Below, piece by piece: positions 23,230 through 34,385 of a DNA stretch of 64,000 nt. The notes under the pieces were generated by a model. It did not search any database, was not told the DNA's origin, and saw nothing but the letters and a program-made list of their open reading frames with translations. Within the stretch, counting starts at the first letter, position 1. Every line of letters starts with the position of its first letter. The stretch is from Anodontia alba (Eukaryota; Mollusca; Bivalvia; Lucinida; Lucinidae), in assembly GCA_964016985.1 (NCBI GenBank), contig OZ024824.1:46979168-47043167 (forward strand), given 5' to 3'. The translations under genes and the position numbers were made by a program.

Positions 23230-24540
23230 TGGTAGTCAAATCTCAAATTATGCTGTTCATTAGCATTAACACAGCATATTTTCTTATTCATTCATAAAAC
23301 ATAGTTCACAGCTCTAGATAAGAGTGGTATCCAGACAATTATTTTTCTTATTTCTCCACCCCAACATATGTATTGGTGCTCTATAGAAGTGTCTCACCGA
23401 GGAGTTACTAATGACTATCCATAACAGGTATGTGTGGAGGATTAGCTGGCTGTTTTGAGACTTTGCGGGAAGCACATGTAGTATGAAATATGAGCTTAAC
23501 TATACCTAATTTAGTGCCATAGAGACCTTTCTGTTATTTAAACTTCATCAGTGTGGCTAAACCCCAAAACGTTTGGAAATAAAACGTATGATGCGCATGT
23601 CTTGGCAAGCAGCAAGACATACAGAAAGCAAAATAAGCCTAAAAAATGGATTCCGAACCCGCTAAGATACATATCAATTTGACAAGTCAGTCTTAGTTTT
23701 AGAAAATTTTTGAATTTTTACTATAACAAAGATTTAGGTATAAAAATAGTTACTTAATTCAGTACTTAAGCACTGACGTTAACACCGCAGTATCAACATC
23801 AGCACTGAGGAACTGATACTGAGCTGATGATATCCTCGGGGACAAGGAAATGGCTCAATTTTTTGTTATTTTATTTGGAGATTTGGACCATTTATATCTC
23901 ATACAAACAGCCTCAGTGAGACATAGGTATTAAAATTCTGTATATTTCCTACCCAAATCACTTATATACATGCAGAGTGTAGACGTTTTCTGTTTTGATG
24001 ACCTCAATTTAACCTTAAGGTGCCATTCAAAATTGTTGCTGACAAAATTCTAAAATATTATTTCTAGAGAAAATTGGCAGGATATTTCACGAACTACAAT
24101 TTACATGAAATGTCATCTTTTATTTTCTCTGAAAACTTAATGGGTTAATGCTTTACTGTGACAAAAAAAAAGAAGAGATTACCATTAAAATCTAAACACA
24201 AAATAACCCATTTCACAGCTGTGTACTGACATACAAGGGGCCATTGTAAAATACACAACAGACTTTTCATGCTCCTGTCTTTCCACATGCAGCTACCTAC
24301 AATTATTATACATGAGTGAAAACTACATTTTATTGCCTATAAACTGATTTTTTTCCCCAGTGAGAAGTGTGTATACACACGTTTTGAGCATTTAAAGAAG
24401 GTAGGTGTTAGGGCTACCATGGACTCTAAGCTAACACTAACAGAGATCTGTAATAAAATTCCTGCTTTTAGAGGGTGAAAAACCTTGCCATCTTTTTCAA
24501 AGGTTGCAGAAATGTTTTTCTAAAGCTTGATATCCTGTTC
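23230..24540. other. Intron sequence, nothing recognised
   Basis: AT-rich DNA of the intron between exons 2 and 3 with no repeat ends, conserved frames or splice-supported exons that I can identify. Confidence 0.55.
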
Positions 24541-24811
24541 AACCTTTTATAGCTGGGTTTCAGTTGAGGGAGTACAGGACAAATGTGAGGGACAAGCCTG
24601 GGCCAGGGAGGCCCACTGTGGCAGTGACCCCTACAATGGTGCACGAATCACATGTGGGTACCGATGTTAACCGATGAGGCAGTGACCCCTACAATGGTGG
24701 CAAATGTTGAGGTTTTTGTCGACAAAGATCTCAGAGTGACATTGCAGGAGGTGGCTAATCAGTTTAGAATCAGTAAAGTGTCTGCACATCAGATTTTACA
24801 TGAAAAAAATA

Positions 24812-26079
24812 CGAGGGTGAGTCAATAAGTAACCAGCCTAACTTATTTCCGGTTGAGATCCACCTCTTCTTTTTCAATGTAATTGCCCTCTAGTGTGATG
24901 CACTTAGACCAACGGTGTTCAAGTGCCATCAGCCCAGAACTGAAAAAGTCAGGGTCCTTTCCATTGACCCACTCCTCAACTGCCATCACGACTTCATCAG
25001 ACCGGAAATGAAGTCCACGGATATCCTTTTTCAAGTTTGGGAATAGGAAGAAGTCACTAGGAGCTAGGTCAGGCGAATAGGCTGGATGTGGTATAAATTC
25101 ATACCTGTTTCGCTCTACAGCATCCATTGCAATTTTGCAAGTGTGGACTCTCGCCTTGTCCTGTTGCAGCAAAACACCTTTAGAGAGTTTACCTCGGCGT
25201 TTTTCACAGACGGCGGTTCTCAGCTGGTCTAACAAGTTTGCATAGTACACTCCAGTTATTGTACTTCTCTTGGGTAAAAAGTCCAAATAATAAAGCCTTT
25301 TGCGTCCCAAAATACTGTGGCCATCACCTTGCCAGCAGATGGTTGCGTCTTGAACTTCTTTGGCCTCGGGGACCCAGGCCCTACCCACTGACCACTCTGA
25401 GCTTTATTCTCTGGCTCATAAAAATGAACCCAAGTCTCATCTACAGTCACCAGATGCAAAAGAAAATCATCTTTTGACCTAAAATGTTTCAACAAGGCGC
25501 TGCATACTGATGCCATTTGCTCATCGCTAAGGGATTTGGGGACCCAACAGGCTGTTAGCTTGCGCATACCTAAACGATCATGTAAGATTGTTGAAACGCT
25601 ACCATGTGAAATGCCTAATGCCTGCGCTATTTCTTCCACCTGAATTCGCCTATCAGAGTATACCAGATCCCGAACTTTCTTACACATTTCTTCGTCGGTG
25701 GCATCCAGTGGGCGTCCAGACCAGGCTTCATCTTCTAAAGATGTTCTACCGCGTTTGAATTCCCCAACCCAGAATTTAACTTGTGCATAGGATGGTGCAG
25801 AAGACCCATAAACATTGGTCAACTCGCAATGTATTTCCTGACCTGTTTTCCCTTTCAAATACAAGTACCGAATTACAGCACAGTACTCAACTTTTGATGA
25901 AAAGCTTGCTTTTGCATTGCTAGCCATGTTTGACATTCAATATCTTATGAGTGAATGACACGATAAGGGTGCAATTTTGCTCTCAGGCCTAAAACATGTA
26001 TTGAAACAAGGCATGAAAATCGTGGGTGTGTCGGTCAATTGGAAATGGGATAGGCTGGTTACTTACTGACTTGCCCTCG
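24812..26079 (-). mobile_element. Mariner transposon, nearly complete
   Basis: Terminal inverted repeats start CGAGGGTGAGTCAATAAGTA (left) and, on the complement of the right end, CGAGGGCAAGTCAGTAAGTA. They are flanked by TA at 24810-24811 and 26080-26081, the mariner target duplication. Length is 1,268 bp, typical of mariner. It is inserted in the middle of mariner relic II. Confidence 0.95.
24843..25936 (-). pseudogene. Mariner transposase (DD34D) with one frameshift
   Basis: The N-terminal frame (25936-25256) holds the helix-turn-helix (LYLKGKTGQEIHCELTNVYG), the WVPKSLSDEQ linker and the first catalytic Asp in VTVDETWVHF. The C-terminal frame (25388-24843) carries ITGVYYANLLDQL, the second Asp in LLQQDKARVHT (most mariners have DNAR) and the third in YSPDLAPSDFFLF. 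The frames must be joined by a one-base shift around 25,280-25,300 within GFIIW/FLPK, so this copy makes no complete enzyme. About 345 residues when joined, the normal length. Catalyses cut-and-paste at TA when intact. Confidence 0.92.
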
Positions 26080-26279
26080 TAGGTATGAGCAAGGTAAATA
26101 TTAGGTGGGTGCTGAAATTGCTGACTGAAGACCAAAAGGCAATAAGGGCGACCATAGCGTTTTAACCATGATGACAATAAGTTATTGAACTGTATTGTTA
26201 ATAGGGATAAAATGTGGGTTCATTATGCTGAACCTGAAACAAACGGTCTATCAAAGCAGTGGAACGAGCTGGTTCCCGC

Positions 26280-26300
26280 CCCCCCCCCCCTCAACCCCTC
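26280..26300. repeat. Short poly-C tract
   Basis: CCCGCCCCCCCCCCCTCAACC within the mariner relic II region; low complexity. Confidence 0.7.
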
Positions 26301-26796
26301 TCCTAAAAAGTTTTAGCTGTCTCAATCTGCTGGCAAGGTTATGCTGGTTGCTTTTTTGGGATTCACATGAAATAATACTGGCTCATTTCATGCCAAAATG
26401 TTGAACTGTGACTGCTAGATACTATTCAGAAGTAATTTTGTAAAAAAAACAAAAACAAAAAAAATCAAAACAAAACTATAAAAGTTGGGTCCCAGGCTAG
26501 CCCAGAAAAAAGTCTTCATGACAATGCCCCCTCTCTACTGCCTCATCTACAGTAGAACTTATCTACTCCAGGTAGCAATTGTTGTCCAACCCTCCGTACA
26601 GCCCAGACCTTGCCCTCTGCAACTTTTGTTTCCAGAACTGAAACCAGAAGACCAACAGTCCTGTAGTTCCGCTGAGACTATTTGTTCTGAGCAAGCTTAT
26701 GGTAACATTTTTAAACTAGAATGCGCAATCTATGACATGCCATCACAAATCCCGATGCTCTTTGGTAATGTTGCTTACAGCATGATGAACAGACAG

Positions 26797-27150
26797 ACTT
26801 GCTCTCCCACACCCTTACCATGAGGGGAGGTCATGTAGCAAGTTTGGTTCAATTCATCCCTGTGGTTTAGGAGAAGATTGTGTGATGGACAGATGGACGG
26901 AGGCCGAATGGACAGAAGGAAAAATAAAGTTGCTCCCGCACACCCTGACCATGAGGGGAAGTGATGTAGCATTTGGTTGAATATCACCCAGTGGTTTAGA
27001 AGGAGATAGCATGAGAGACAGATGGACAGACAGCCATTGGAATTCAAATCGTAACAATTTTAGCTATTTTTGATCTAAAAGTCACATTGATGCTTCCTAC
27101 CAAGTTTCAAGTCAACTGGTTCAGGAGAAGCAGCAAACAATAGATCTATA
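26797..27150. repeat. Degenerate repeat remnants around T1
   Basis: Two units contain ACCATGAGGGGA, GTCATGTAGCAAGTTTGGTT and GATGGACAGA. They are followed by one unit (27,050-27,150) of the T2-type repeat with TAGCTATTTTTGATCTA and TGCTTCCTACCAAGTTTC. The T2-type unit continues after T1 at 28,982, so T1 is inserted into it. Confidence 0.6.
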
Positions 27151-28981
27151 CAAGAGGGCCATCCCATGATGTAACGCTCATCTGAGCAACATAGCACTTT
27201 GAGAGCCTGATCTAGAACTGATCAAGGCAAACATTCTGATCAAAGTTCAAAATGATTATATTAACAAGTAAGACAATGTAGCATGTCTAATGGACTGTGA
27301 AATAAAGGTCAAGGTCAAATATGGATGACTGCATTCAAGAGGCCATGCTAAGATGTATGCATGTACTAAGTATCACTGGCTGTAGGAGCAATAGTTACTG
27401 AGAAACTGACGTAAACACAAACACTTCACAAGTACCAAATATCACTCTGTAGGACCAATAATTACTGAGAAACTGACCTAAATGGAAAAACTTAAGAGAG
27501 TCACTGGACAGAAAACTATACATCACCTTGAAATCATCAAGACAAACATTTTGAGCAAGATTCATGATGATCACTTCAAAAATGTGACCTCTAGAGCATC
27601 AAGGTTTTCCTTTGATTTGGCCAGGTGAATTAGTTTTTGATATCAAGTGACCCAGTTTTAAACTAGACCTAGAAATCATCAAGACAAACATTTTGAGCAA
27701 TATTTATGATGATTATTTCAAAAATGTGACCTCTGGAGTGTTAACAGTTTTCTGCTGATTTGGCCAGGTCACCTAGTTTTTGACACCATGTGACCCTGTT
27801 TCAAACTTGACCTAGAAATCATCAAGACAAACATTTTGAGCCAGATTCATGATGATTGCTTCAAAAATGTGACCGCTAAAGTGTTAACAAGGTTTTCTGC
27901 TGATTTGGCCAGGTGACCTAGTTTTTGACCCAAAGTGACCCAGTTTCAAACTTGACCTAGAAATCATCAAGACAAACACTCTGAGCAAGATTCATGATGA
28001 TTGATTGAAAAATGTGACCACTAGAGTGTTAACAAGGTTTTCTGCTGATCTGGACAGGTGACCTAGTTTTTGACCCCAGGTGACCCAGTTTTGAACCTGA
28101 CCTAGAAATCATCAAGACAAACATTTTGAGCAAGATTCATGATGATTGCTTCAAAAAAATGTGCACACTAGAGTGTTAACAAAGTTTTCTGCTGATTTGG
28201 CCCGGTGACCTAGTTTTTTATTCCAAGTGACCCAGTTTCGAACTTAACCTAGAACTCATCAAGACAAACACTTTGAGCAAGATTCATGATGATTGCTTGA
28301 AAAATGTGACTGCTAGAGTGATAACAAGATTTTATGCTGATTTGGCCCGGTGACCTAGTTTTTGACCCCAGGTGTTCCAGTTTTGAACTTGACCTAGAAA
28401 TCATCAAGACAAACATTTTGAGCCACATTCATGATGATTGCTTCAAAAATCTGACCGCAAGAGTGTTAACAAGGTTTTCTGCTGATTTGGCCCAGTGACC
28501 TAGTTTTTGACCCCACGTGACCCAGTTTCAAACATATCCTAGAACTCATCAAGACAAACATTTTGTGCAAGATTCATGATGATTGCTTCAAAAATGTGAC
28601 CGCTAGAGTGTTAACAAGTTTTTCTGCTGATCTGGCCTGGTGACCTAGTTTTTGACCGCAAGTGACCCAGTTTCGAACTTGACGTAGATTTAAAAAAGGC
28701 AAACATTTTGAGCAAGTTTCATCAAGATTGGGTCAAAACTATGACCTCTAGAGTGTTAACAAGTTTTTCCTTTGATTTGACCTGGTGACCTAGTTTTTGA
28801 ACCCAAGTAACCAAGTATCAAACTTGACCTAGATTTCAGAGAGGCAAACATTCTGACCAAGTTTCATCGAGATTGGGTCAAAACTGTGACCTCTAGAGTG
28901 TTAACAAACTAATTGTTGACGACGAACGACGGATATAGGGATGACAATAGCTCACCCTGAGCTTTTGCTCAGGTGAGCTAA
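27151..28981 (-). mobile_element. Helitron-like tandem-repeat element T1
   Basis: The left end is CAAGAGGGCC. The right end is a long hairpin TAGCTCACCCTGAGC..GCTCAGGTGAGCTA followed by A. Between them are about ten units of roughly 142 bp with CAAGACAAACATTTTGAGCA, GAGTGTTAACAAGGTTTTC and GTGACCTAGTTTTTGACC. A GACGAACGACGG stretch precedes the right hairpin. No open frame of interest. Same class as T0, T2, T3 and T4. Confidence 0.8.
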
Positions 28982-29184
28982 AGATGGCAGCCATTATTCT
29001 TGGATTTTCGATCGGAATGACTTAAGCTATTTTTGTATCATCAAAATATTTAGAAGGGTATTCAAGTTACAGAGTGGACAAGAAGTTTTATGCCAATGCT
29101 GATGCCAACACCAACCCACCCTTGGAGTGGGGGAGTGGGAGGGGGGGTGGGGGGTGGGGGAGGGGGGGGACATAAGTATAATAA
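28982..29184. repeat. T2-type unit remnant and G-rich Helitron-like terminus
   Basis: 28,982-29,075 continues the T2-type unit interrupted by T1 (AGATGGCAGCCATTATTCTTGG). At 29,102-29,176 a G-rich tract ends in GGGGGGGACATAA, which is the TTATGTCCCCC 5' terminus of the H-type elements read on the minus strand. Its partner end was not found. Confidence 0.55.
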
Positions 29185-31312
29185 CAAGAGGCCCACGGGC
29201 CACTCACCTGAGTGACATAGCGACTGCAGATATGCAGATGTTATGCAACATTTTTCCAATCCTGTCATCGCAACTAATGAAAAGATCATCATTTAAGCAG
29301 TTCTTTATTTTGAAGAAGAAGATATATGGCATGCCAGTCAATGGAGCGTGATCATTTGAACAAACTCTAAATGGCAGCCAGCTTGGATTTACGATCGGCA
29401 CGATTTTAGCTAGTTTTGATCTTCGAGTCACCCCAATGCTTCCTACCAAGTTTCGAGTCAACTGGCCTTTCAGTTCAGGAGAAGAGGCTAAACATCGATT
29501 TTCAAGATGGCTGCCATAGCGGCCATCTTGGATATCCGATTGGCACTATTTTAGCTATTTTTGATCTACAAGTCACCCCAATGTCTCCTACGAAGTTTGG
29601 AGTCAATTGGTCTTTCAGTGCAGGAGAAGAAGCTAAATATAGATTTTCAAGATGGCGGCCATGGTGGCCATCTAGGATTTCTGATCAGAATGATTTTAAC
29701 TACATTTGATCTACAAATCAACCTGATTCTTCCTACTAAGTTTCGAGTCAAGTGACTTTTGGGTTTAGGAGAAAAAGCGAAAAATAGATTTTCAAGATAG
29801 CCGCCATGGCGGCCATCTTGGATTTACGATCTGCATGATTTTAGCTATTTTTGATCTACAAGTCACCCAAATGCTTCCTACCAAGTTACGAGTCAACTGG
29901 CCTTTCGGTTCAGGAGAAGAAGCGAAAAATAGATTTTCAAGATGGCTGCCATGGCGCCCATCCTGGTTTTACGATCGGCATGATTTTAGCTATTTTTGAT
30001 CTACAAGTCACCCCGATGCTTCCTACCAAGTTTGGAGTCAACTGGCCTTTCGGTTCAGGAGAAGAAGCGAAAAATAGATTTTCAAGATGGCTGCCATCTT
30101 GGATTTCCGATAGGCACGATTTTAGCTATTTTTTATCTATAAGTCACCCCAATGCCTCCTGCCAAGTTTGGAGTCAATTGGCTTTTGGTTTTGGAGTAAA
30201 AGCGAAAAATAGATTTTCAAGATGGCGGCCATGACGGCCATCTTGGATTTCCGATCGGCACGATTTTAGCTATTTTTGATCTACAAGTCATCCTGATGCT
30301 TCCTAGCAAGTTTGGAGTCAATTGGCCTTTCGGTTCAGGAGAAGAAGCAAAAAATAGATTTTCAAGATGGCTGCCATGGCGGCCATCTTGGATTTCCGAT
30401 CGGCACGATTTTAGCTACTTTTGATCTACAAGTCACCCTGATGCTTCCTAGCAAGTTTGGAGTCAATTGGCCTTTGGGTTCAGGATAAGAAGTGAAAAAT
30501 AGATTTTCAAGATGGCAGCCATGGCGGCCATCTTGGATTTCCGATCTGCACGATTTTAGCTATTTTTGATCTACAAGTCACCCTGATGCTTCCTAGCAAG
30601 TTTGGAGTCAACTGGCCTTTCGGTTCAGGAGAAGAAGCGAAAAATAGATTTTCAAGATGGCGGCCATCTTGGATTTCCGATCAGCACGATTTTAGCTATT
30701 TTTGATCTACAAGTCACCCTGATGGTTCCTAGCACATTTGGAGTCAATTGGCCTTTCGGTTCAGGAGAAGAAGCGAAAAATAGATTTTCAAGATGGCGGC
30801 CATGGCGGCCATCTTGGATTTCTGATCGGAACGATTTTAGCTATTTTTGATCTACATTCACCACGATGCTTCCTACCAAGTATCAAGTCAATTGGCCCAG
30901 GGGTGTAGGAGGAGTAGGCTTTTAAAGCAATTGTTGACGCCGCACGACGGACGACGGATATTGACTGACCACAATAGCTCACCATGAGCACTTCGTGCTC
31001 AGGTTAGCTTTTATTGTGTTGGGGTTTAACGACACGTCAACCCTTGAGGGTCATTTTGTGTCGTCTCCCAGAGAAAGGGAGAAAAGAGATAGAAGAGAGA
31101 GTAGAGGAGATGAAAGAGAGGGACAGGGAAGAAAGAGGAACAGGAATGAAAGTGAAGAAACAGAAGAAATAAAAACATTCCCCCTCTACCCTTACCCACT
31201 ACAAGGATAGCAGGCCTTGCCCAACTGTAAGCCAATATCAGTTGGACGCCCCGGTGATGTAAGATACACAGCACCTTCGCACCACCCGACCACCCCCGCT
31301 CAGGTTAGCTAA
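29185..31312 (-). mobile_element. Helitron-like tandem-repeat element T2
   Basis: Left end CAAGAGGCCCACGGGCC. Right end hairpin TAGCTCACCATGAGCA..GTGCTCAGGTTAGCTAA, split by a SINE at 31,010-31,297. The interior is about ten to eleven units of roughly 145 bp. Each has TTTCAAGATGGCGGCCATG and GGCCATCTTGGATTTCCGAT, then CGATTTTAGCTATTTTTGA, CAAGTCACCC and GGTTCAGGAGAAGAAGCG. Long plus-strand frames across the array are a by-product of a unit length divisible by three in places. Confidence 0.82.
31010..31297 (-). mobile_element. SINE-like element, family 3, copy a
   Basis: 288 bp flanked by a perfect 13-bp duplication GCTCAGGTTAGCT (30,997-31,009 and 31,298-31,310). A second 288-bp copy lies at 57,264. 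On the minus strand it starts GGGGGTGGTCGGGTGGTG, contains a CT/GA-rich middle and ends CGTTAAACCCCAACACAATA. That tail resembles the 3' tails of the other two SINE families here. A clear RNA polymerase III box B was not found, so the origin of the head is open. Confidence 0.82.
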
Positions 31313-31900
31313 TAATAAAGGGAGCCTTTATTAGTATATGATAGCTATTAAAACAAAAGTACCTGGCTTATCACCAAAATTATGAATTAAGAAATCAATG
31401 TCATTTTATAATGTTCCCCAGTCAGAAAAAAGAATTCTGAGACATGCTACACTTGTACAGAAATATGAGAAAAAACCTTAAAGCGCTAATCACAACTGCA
31501 GCAGATGACAGTTTGGTTTTTTTGTTGTTGTATTTTTGGGAGAAAATAAGGCTTGACATTTCCTATGAATTCTCTGCCTAGCATACAATTCAAATGAAAT
31601 GTCCTGTGCTATTTTCTCAAAAAATTTGCCTTCTCTTTCTTTGTTCTATGCCTTTCTGATGAGAAAATTGCTGAAGAAGGGCCTCTATAGAATTTTTCTG
31701 TACAACAAGAAAAATGCCTAATGGCATTACGGATGTTTTTTTTTTAAATAATCAAGAAAGTGATTTTTAAATAATCAAGAAAGTGAGAGTTGTAACTCTT
31801 GCATGTGAAACACCTACTGGTCCTCCTCTTCATCCCTACCAAATATGAAAGCAATCACCGAAGCACTGAAGAATAAAGGTAACATATAACTTTGAAAAAA
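31313..31900. other. Intron sequence, no recognisable element
   Basis: AT-rich, with a short duplication TTTTTAAATAATCAAGAAAGTGA at 31,740-31,790 and nothing else identified. Confidence 0.55.
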
Positions 31901-33325
31901 GGTTAACCAAAAGGTTAACCTGGGTCCCGCCCTCCTGCCCGAACATCGCCATTTTAAAGGACGGATTTTTTGAAAAACCAGCCCAAAAAATTATGGCGGC
32001 TGCCACATTAAATCACAACAAAAAACCAAAATTCCGCAGAAGGCGGCGTCGCACCTGCTGGGACAAAAGTCACAGGAGCCACAATCAGAACGTGGTTATC
32101 TGAGATTAAGAAAATGACAAAGTTAAAGTAGACAAACTGACAAAAATAAATTTAAAAATCATATCCAAACCACGTGCACTTCTGCAGACCCAGGAGAAAA
32201 CAGTAAATGACAAAGTTCAAAAAGCACAAAAAAGTGACAAAAAATATGCCAAGGATTAAATGAAAAGCACATGCACATCTTCAGACTATGGAGAAAACAT
32301 GTGCAAAGTTCCAAAAAGATTAGTATAGAATTGTATGAGGAGTTGTGCTCACGAGGTACCCACTGTCTATATATTAAGGGTGAAAAATGACTAAGTTCAC
32401 AATGTGGAAAAAGTGAAAAAAATAATCTAACAATTACATCCAAATCATATGCTCATACCATGAAGAAAACGTATGCAAAGTTTCATAATAATAGGTACAA
32501 AACCGTAAGAGGAGTTGCGCTCACAAGAGGTACCAACTGTTTATCTATAAAAGGTGAAAAATGACTGAGTTCACAATGTAGATAAAGTGACAAAAAATGA
32601 TCTAACAATTATATCCAAACCACATGCATATCCTCATACCATGAAGAAAACATGCAAAGTTTCAAAACGATCGGTATAAAATTGTAAGAGGAGTTGCGCT
32701 CATAAGAGGTACCAACTGTCTATATACAAAAAAATGACTAAGTTCACAATGTGGAAAAAGTGACAAAAAATATTCTTACAATTATACCAAAACCACATGC
32801 ACATCCTCATACCATGAAGAAAACATATGTAAAGTTTCAAAATGATCGGTACAAAACTGAGGAATTGCGCTCACAAGAGGTATCCATTGTCTATATATTG
32901 AGGGTGAAAAATGACTAAGTTCACAATGTGGAAAAAATGACAAAAATGTTCTAACAACTATACCCAAACCACATGCACATCCTCATACCATGAAGAAAAC
33001 ACATGCAAAGTTTCAAAACAATCAGTATAAAACTGTAAGAGGAATTGTGCTCACAAGAGGTACTGGGTACCCACTGTCTATATATTGAGGTGAAAAATGA
33101 CTAAGTTCACAATGTGGAAAAAGTGACAAAAAAATAATCTAACAATTATATCCAAACCACATGCAAATCTTCATACCATGAAGAAAACACATGCAAAGTT
33201 TTAAAATGATCGGTACAAAACTGTAAGAGGAGTTGCACTCACAAGACACCCAGGGTAAATGTTGACGTAAAGACGAATGAACAGACGGAAACTTGCACGC
33301 CTAAGTCGCCCATTTTAAAGCAGGT
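31901..33325. repeat. Tandem-repeat array, probable Helitron-like element (H8)
   Basis: About seven units of roughly 180 bp with AACCACATGCACATCCTCAT, ACCATGAAGAAAAC, GTAAGAGGAGTTGCGCTCAC and AAATGACTAAGTTCACAATG. The ends carry related inverted words (CGCCATTTTAAAGGACGG at about 31,947 and CGCCCATTTTAAAGCAGG at about 33,307). GACGAATGAACAGACGG lies near the right end, as in the H elements. Exact termini not settled. The CACATGCAYATC word is shared with H1. Confidence 0.65.
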
Positions 33326-33532
33326 GCAACAAAAAACTGAAAATGTGTGCTCTTAACATCATAGCAAAGATTTTATCTTTGAATGATTCCATTTCTATGG
33401 GAGAGGCAAAATGTCACTTGGTATAGAAAATCTAGAAGGTGTATCAAATCACCTTTAAGTCTTTTGCAAACATATCCTAGTATATTCATTTCCTAACAAA
33501 CTAATTGTGATATAAACAATTATTTCTCTTAA

Positions 33533-33729
33533 CCCTTGTCCTGCTGAACTCCGATTTATCCTGCCTTTGCAAACCATGTAGATCCCGATCAGTTGGCTTC
33601 TGGAGCCAACTGATCTGGATCTACACTGTTAGCCACTGAGTATGTGAATTTATATCAACAATCTGGATCAAGTAATCTGACTGGCTGAAAAATAGAAGTG
33701 GGCGTGGTATCTGAATCTATTCAGCAGGG
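33533..33729. mobile_element. TTAA-flanked MITE, family M1
   Basis: TTAA at 33,529-33,532 and 33,730-33,733. Inverted ends: CCCTTGTCCTGCTGAA and TTCAGCAGGG. It contains the palindrome CAGTTGGCTTCTGGAGCCAACTG. The right half resembles the MITE at 22,603. Likely non-autonomous piggyBac-type. Confidence 0.78.
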
Positions 33730-34006
33730 TTAATGGTAAACATATATGAGCTGCAACATCAGAAAACTTACCTTCAGACATGTGCCCATTGAACATTCAG
33801 ATCAGCATGTGCATTCACACAGTCCGATCAGGAGCTTCATTGGGTGCATTTTAGGTAGCCAAGGATGCAAAGTTTCTTCATGCAGGCAACAAGGATGCAC
33901 CGACTGATTTGTCTTTGTTTGGTGCACATATCAGAAGGTATGGTTTCCTAAGTTGTGGCTCATATCATGTCCATTCTTGACTGCAAATTTTATAGTACAA
34001 ACTTAC

Positions 34007-34175
34007 GCATCCAGTCCATCTTTGCCTGCAGAAGCCAGCTGAACATGGAACTCTGATGGTGACACAAAGTACGAAACATTCACTTCAACATCAATCCTTT
34101 TGTCTTTCTTTGGTGCCACAGATTTTGATTCATTAGACTTGGAGGGTTTTGGTGACTTCACAGCTGTTGGAATGA
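34007..34175 (-). CDS. Tudor-domain gene, exon 2 of the visible exons
   Basis: 169 bp between an acceptor ending GGTACAG and a GTAAGT donor. It encodes a lysine- and serine-rich linker (VKSPKPSKSNESKSVAPKKD) and then VEVNVSYFVSPSEFHVQLAS, the opening of an extended Tudor domain (SPSEFxVQL is a standard feature). It starts with two bases completing a codon begun by the exon at 48108 (G plus TC, Val) and ends with two bases completed by the exon at 22980. The phases therefore fit on both sides. Confidence 0.88.
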
Positions 34176-34385
34176 CTGTACCATACAATTGAAAGTAGAC
34201 ATATATCCAAAGTACATAAATGTGCCCCCACTCCCACCCTCCCCTCCCGCTCGCCCTTTGCCAATATGGCAACAACTATTTTCCAAATGTTCAATCTGAC
34301 CTGTTATACATGTTGACCCCTAGCCTTATCTCAGGACACCACCCAGGGGCAACTCTAGCATAGGGTTGTAGGTTTAGGTCTGGGT

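Larger units (their letters stand above)
24545..26680 (+). pseudogene. Old mariner relic (II) interrupted by a younger mariner
   Basis: Before the insertion the plus strand reads KPGPGRPTVAVTPTMV and LQEVANQFRISKVSAHQILH. After it: GMSKVNIRWVLKLLTEDQKA, then WVHYAEPE (first catalytic region), LHDNAPS (second catalytic Asp) and PYSPDLAPCNF (third catalytic region). These pieces occur in the order of a mariner protein but in shifting frames with stops. No terminal inverted repeats were recognised. It is a dead copy into which the 24,812-26,079 element jumped. Confidence 0.8.

Noticed and set aside
22485..24810. Mariner pieces at 22,485 and 24,545 as one split element
   Set aside because: A Tudor exon with good splice sites lies between them, so they are treated as separate relics.
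29416..30850. Several overlapping plus-strand frames of 80-127 codons with similar peptides
   Set aside because: They come from the T2 tandem repeat; frames shift between units and have no domain.
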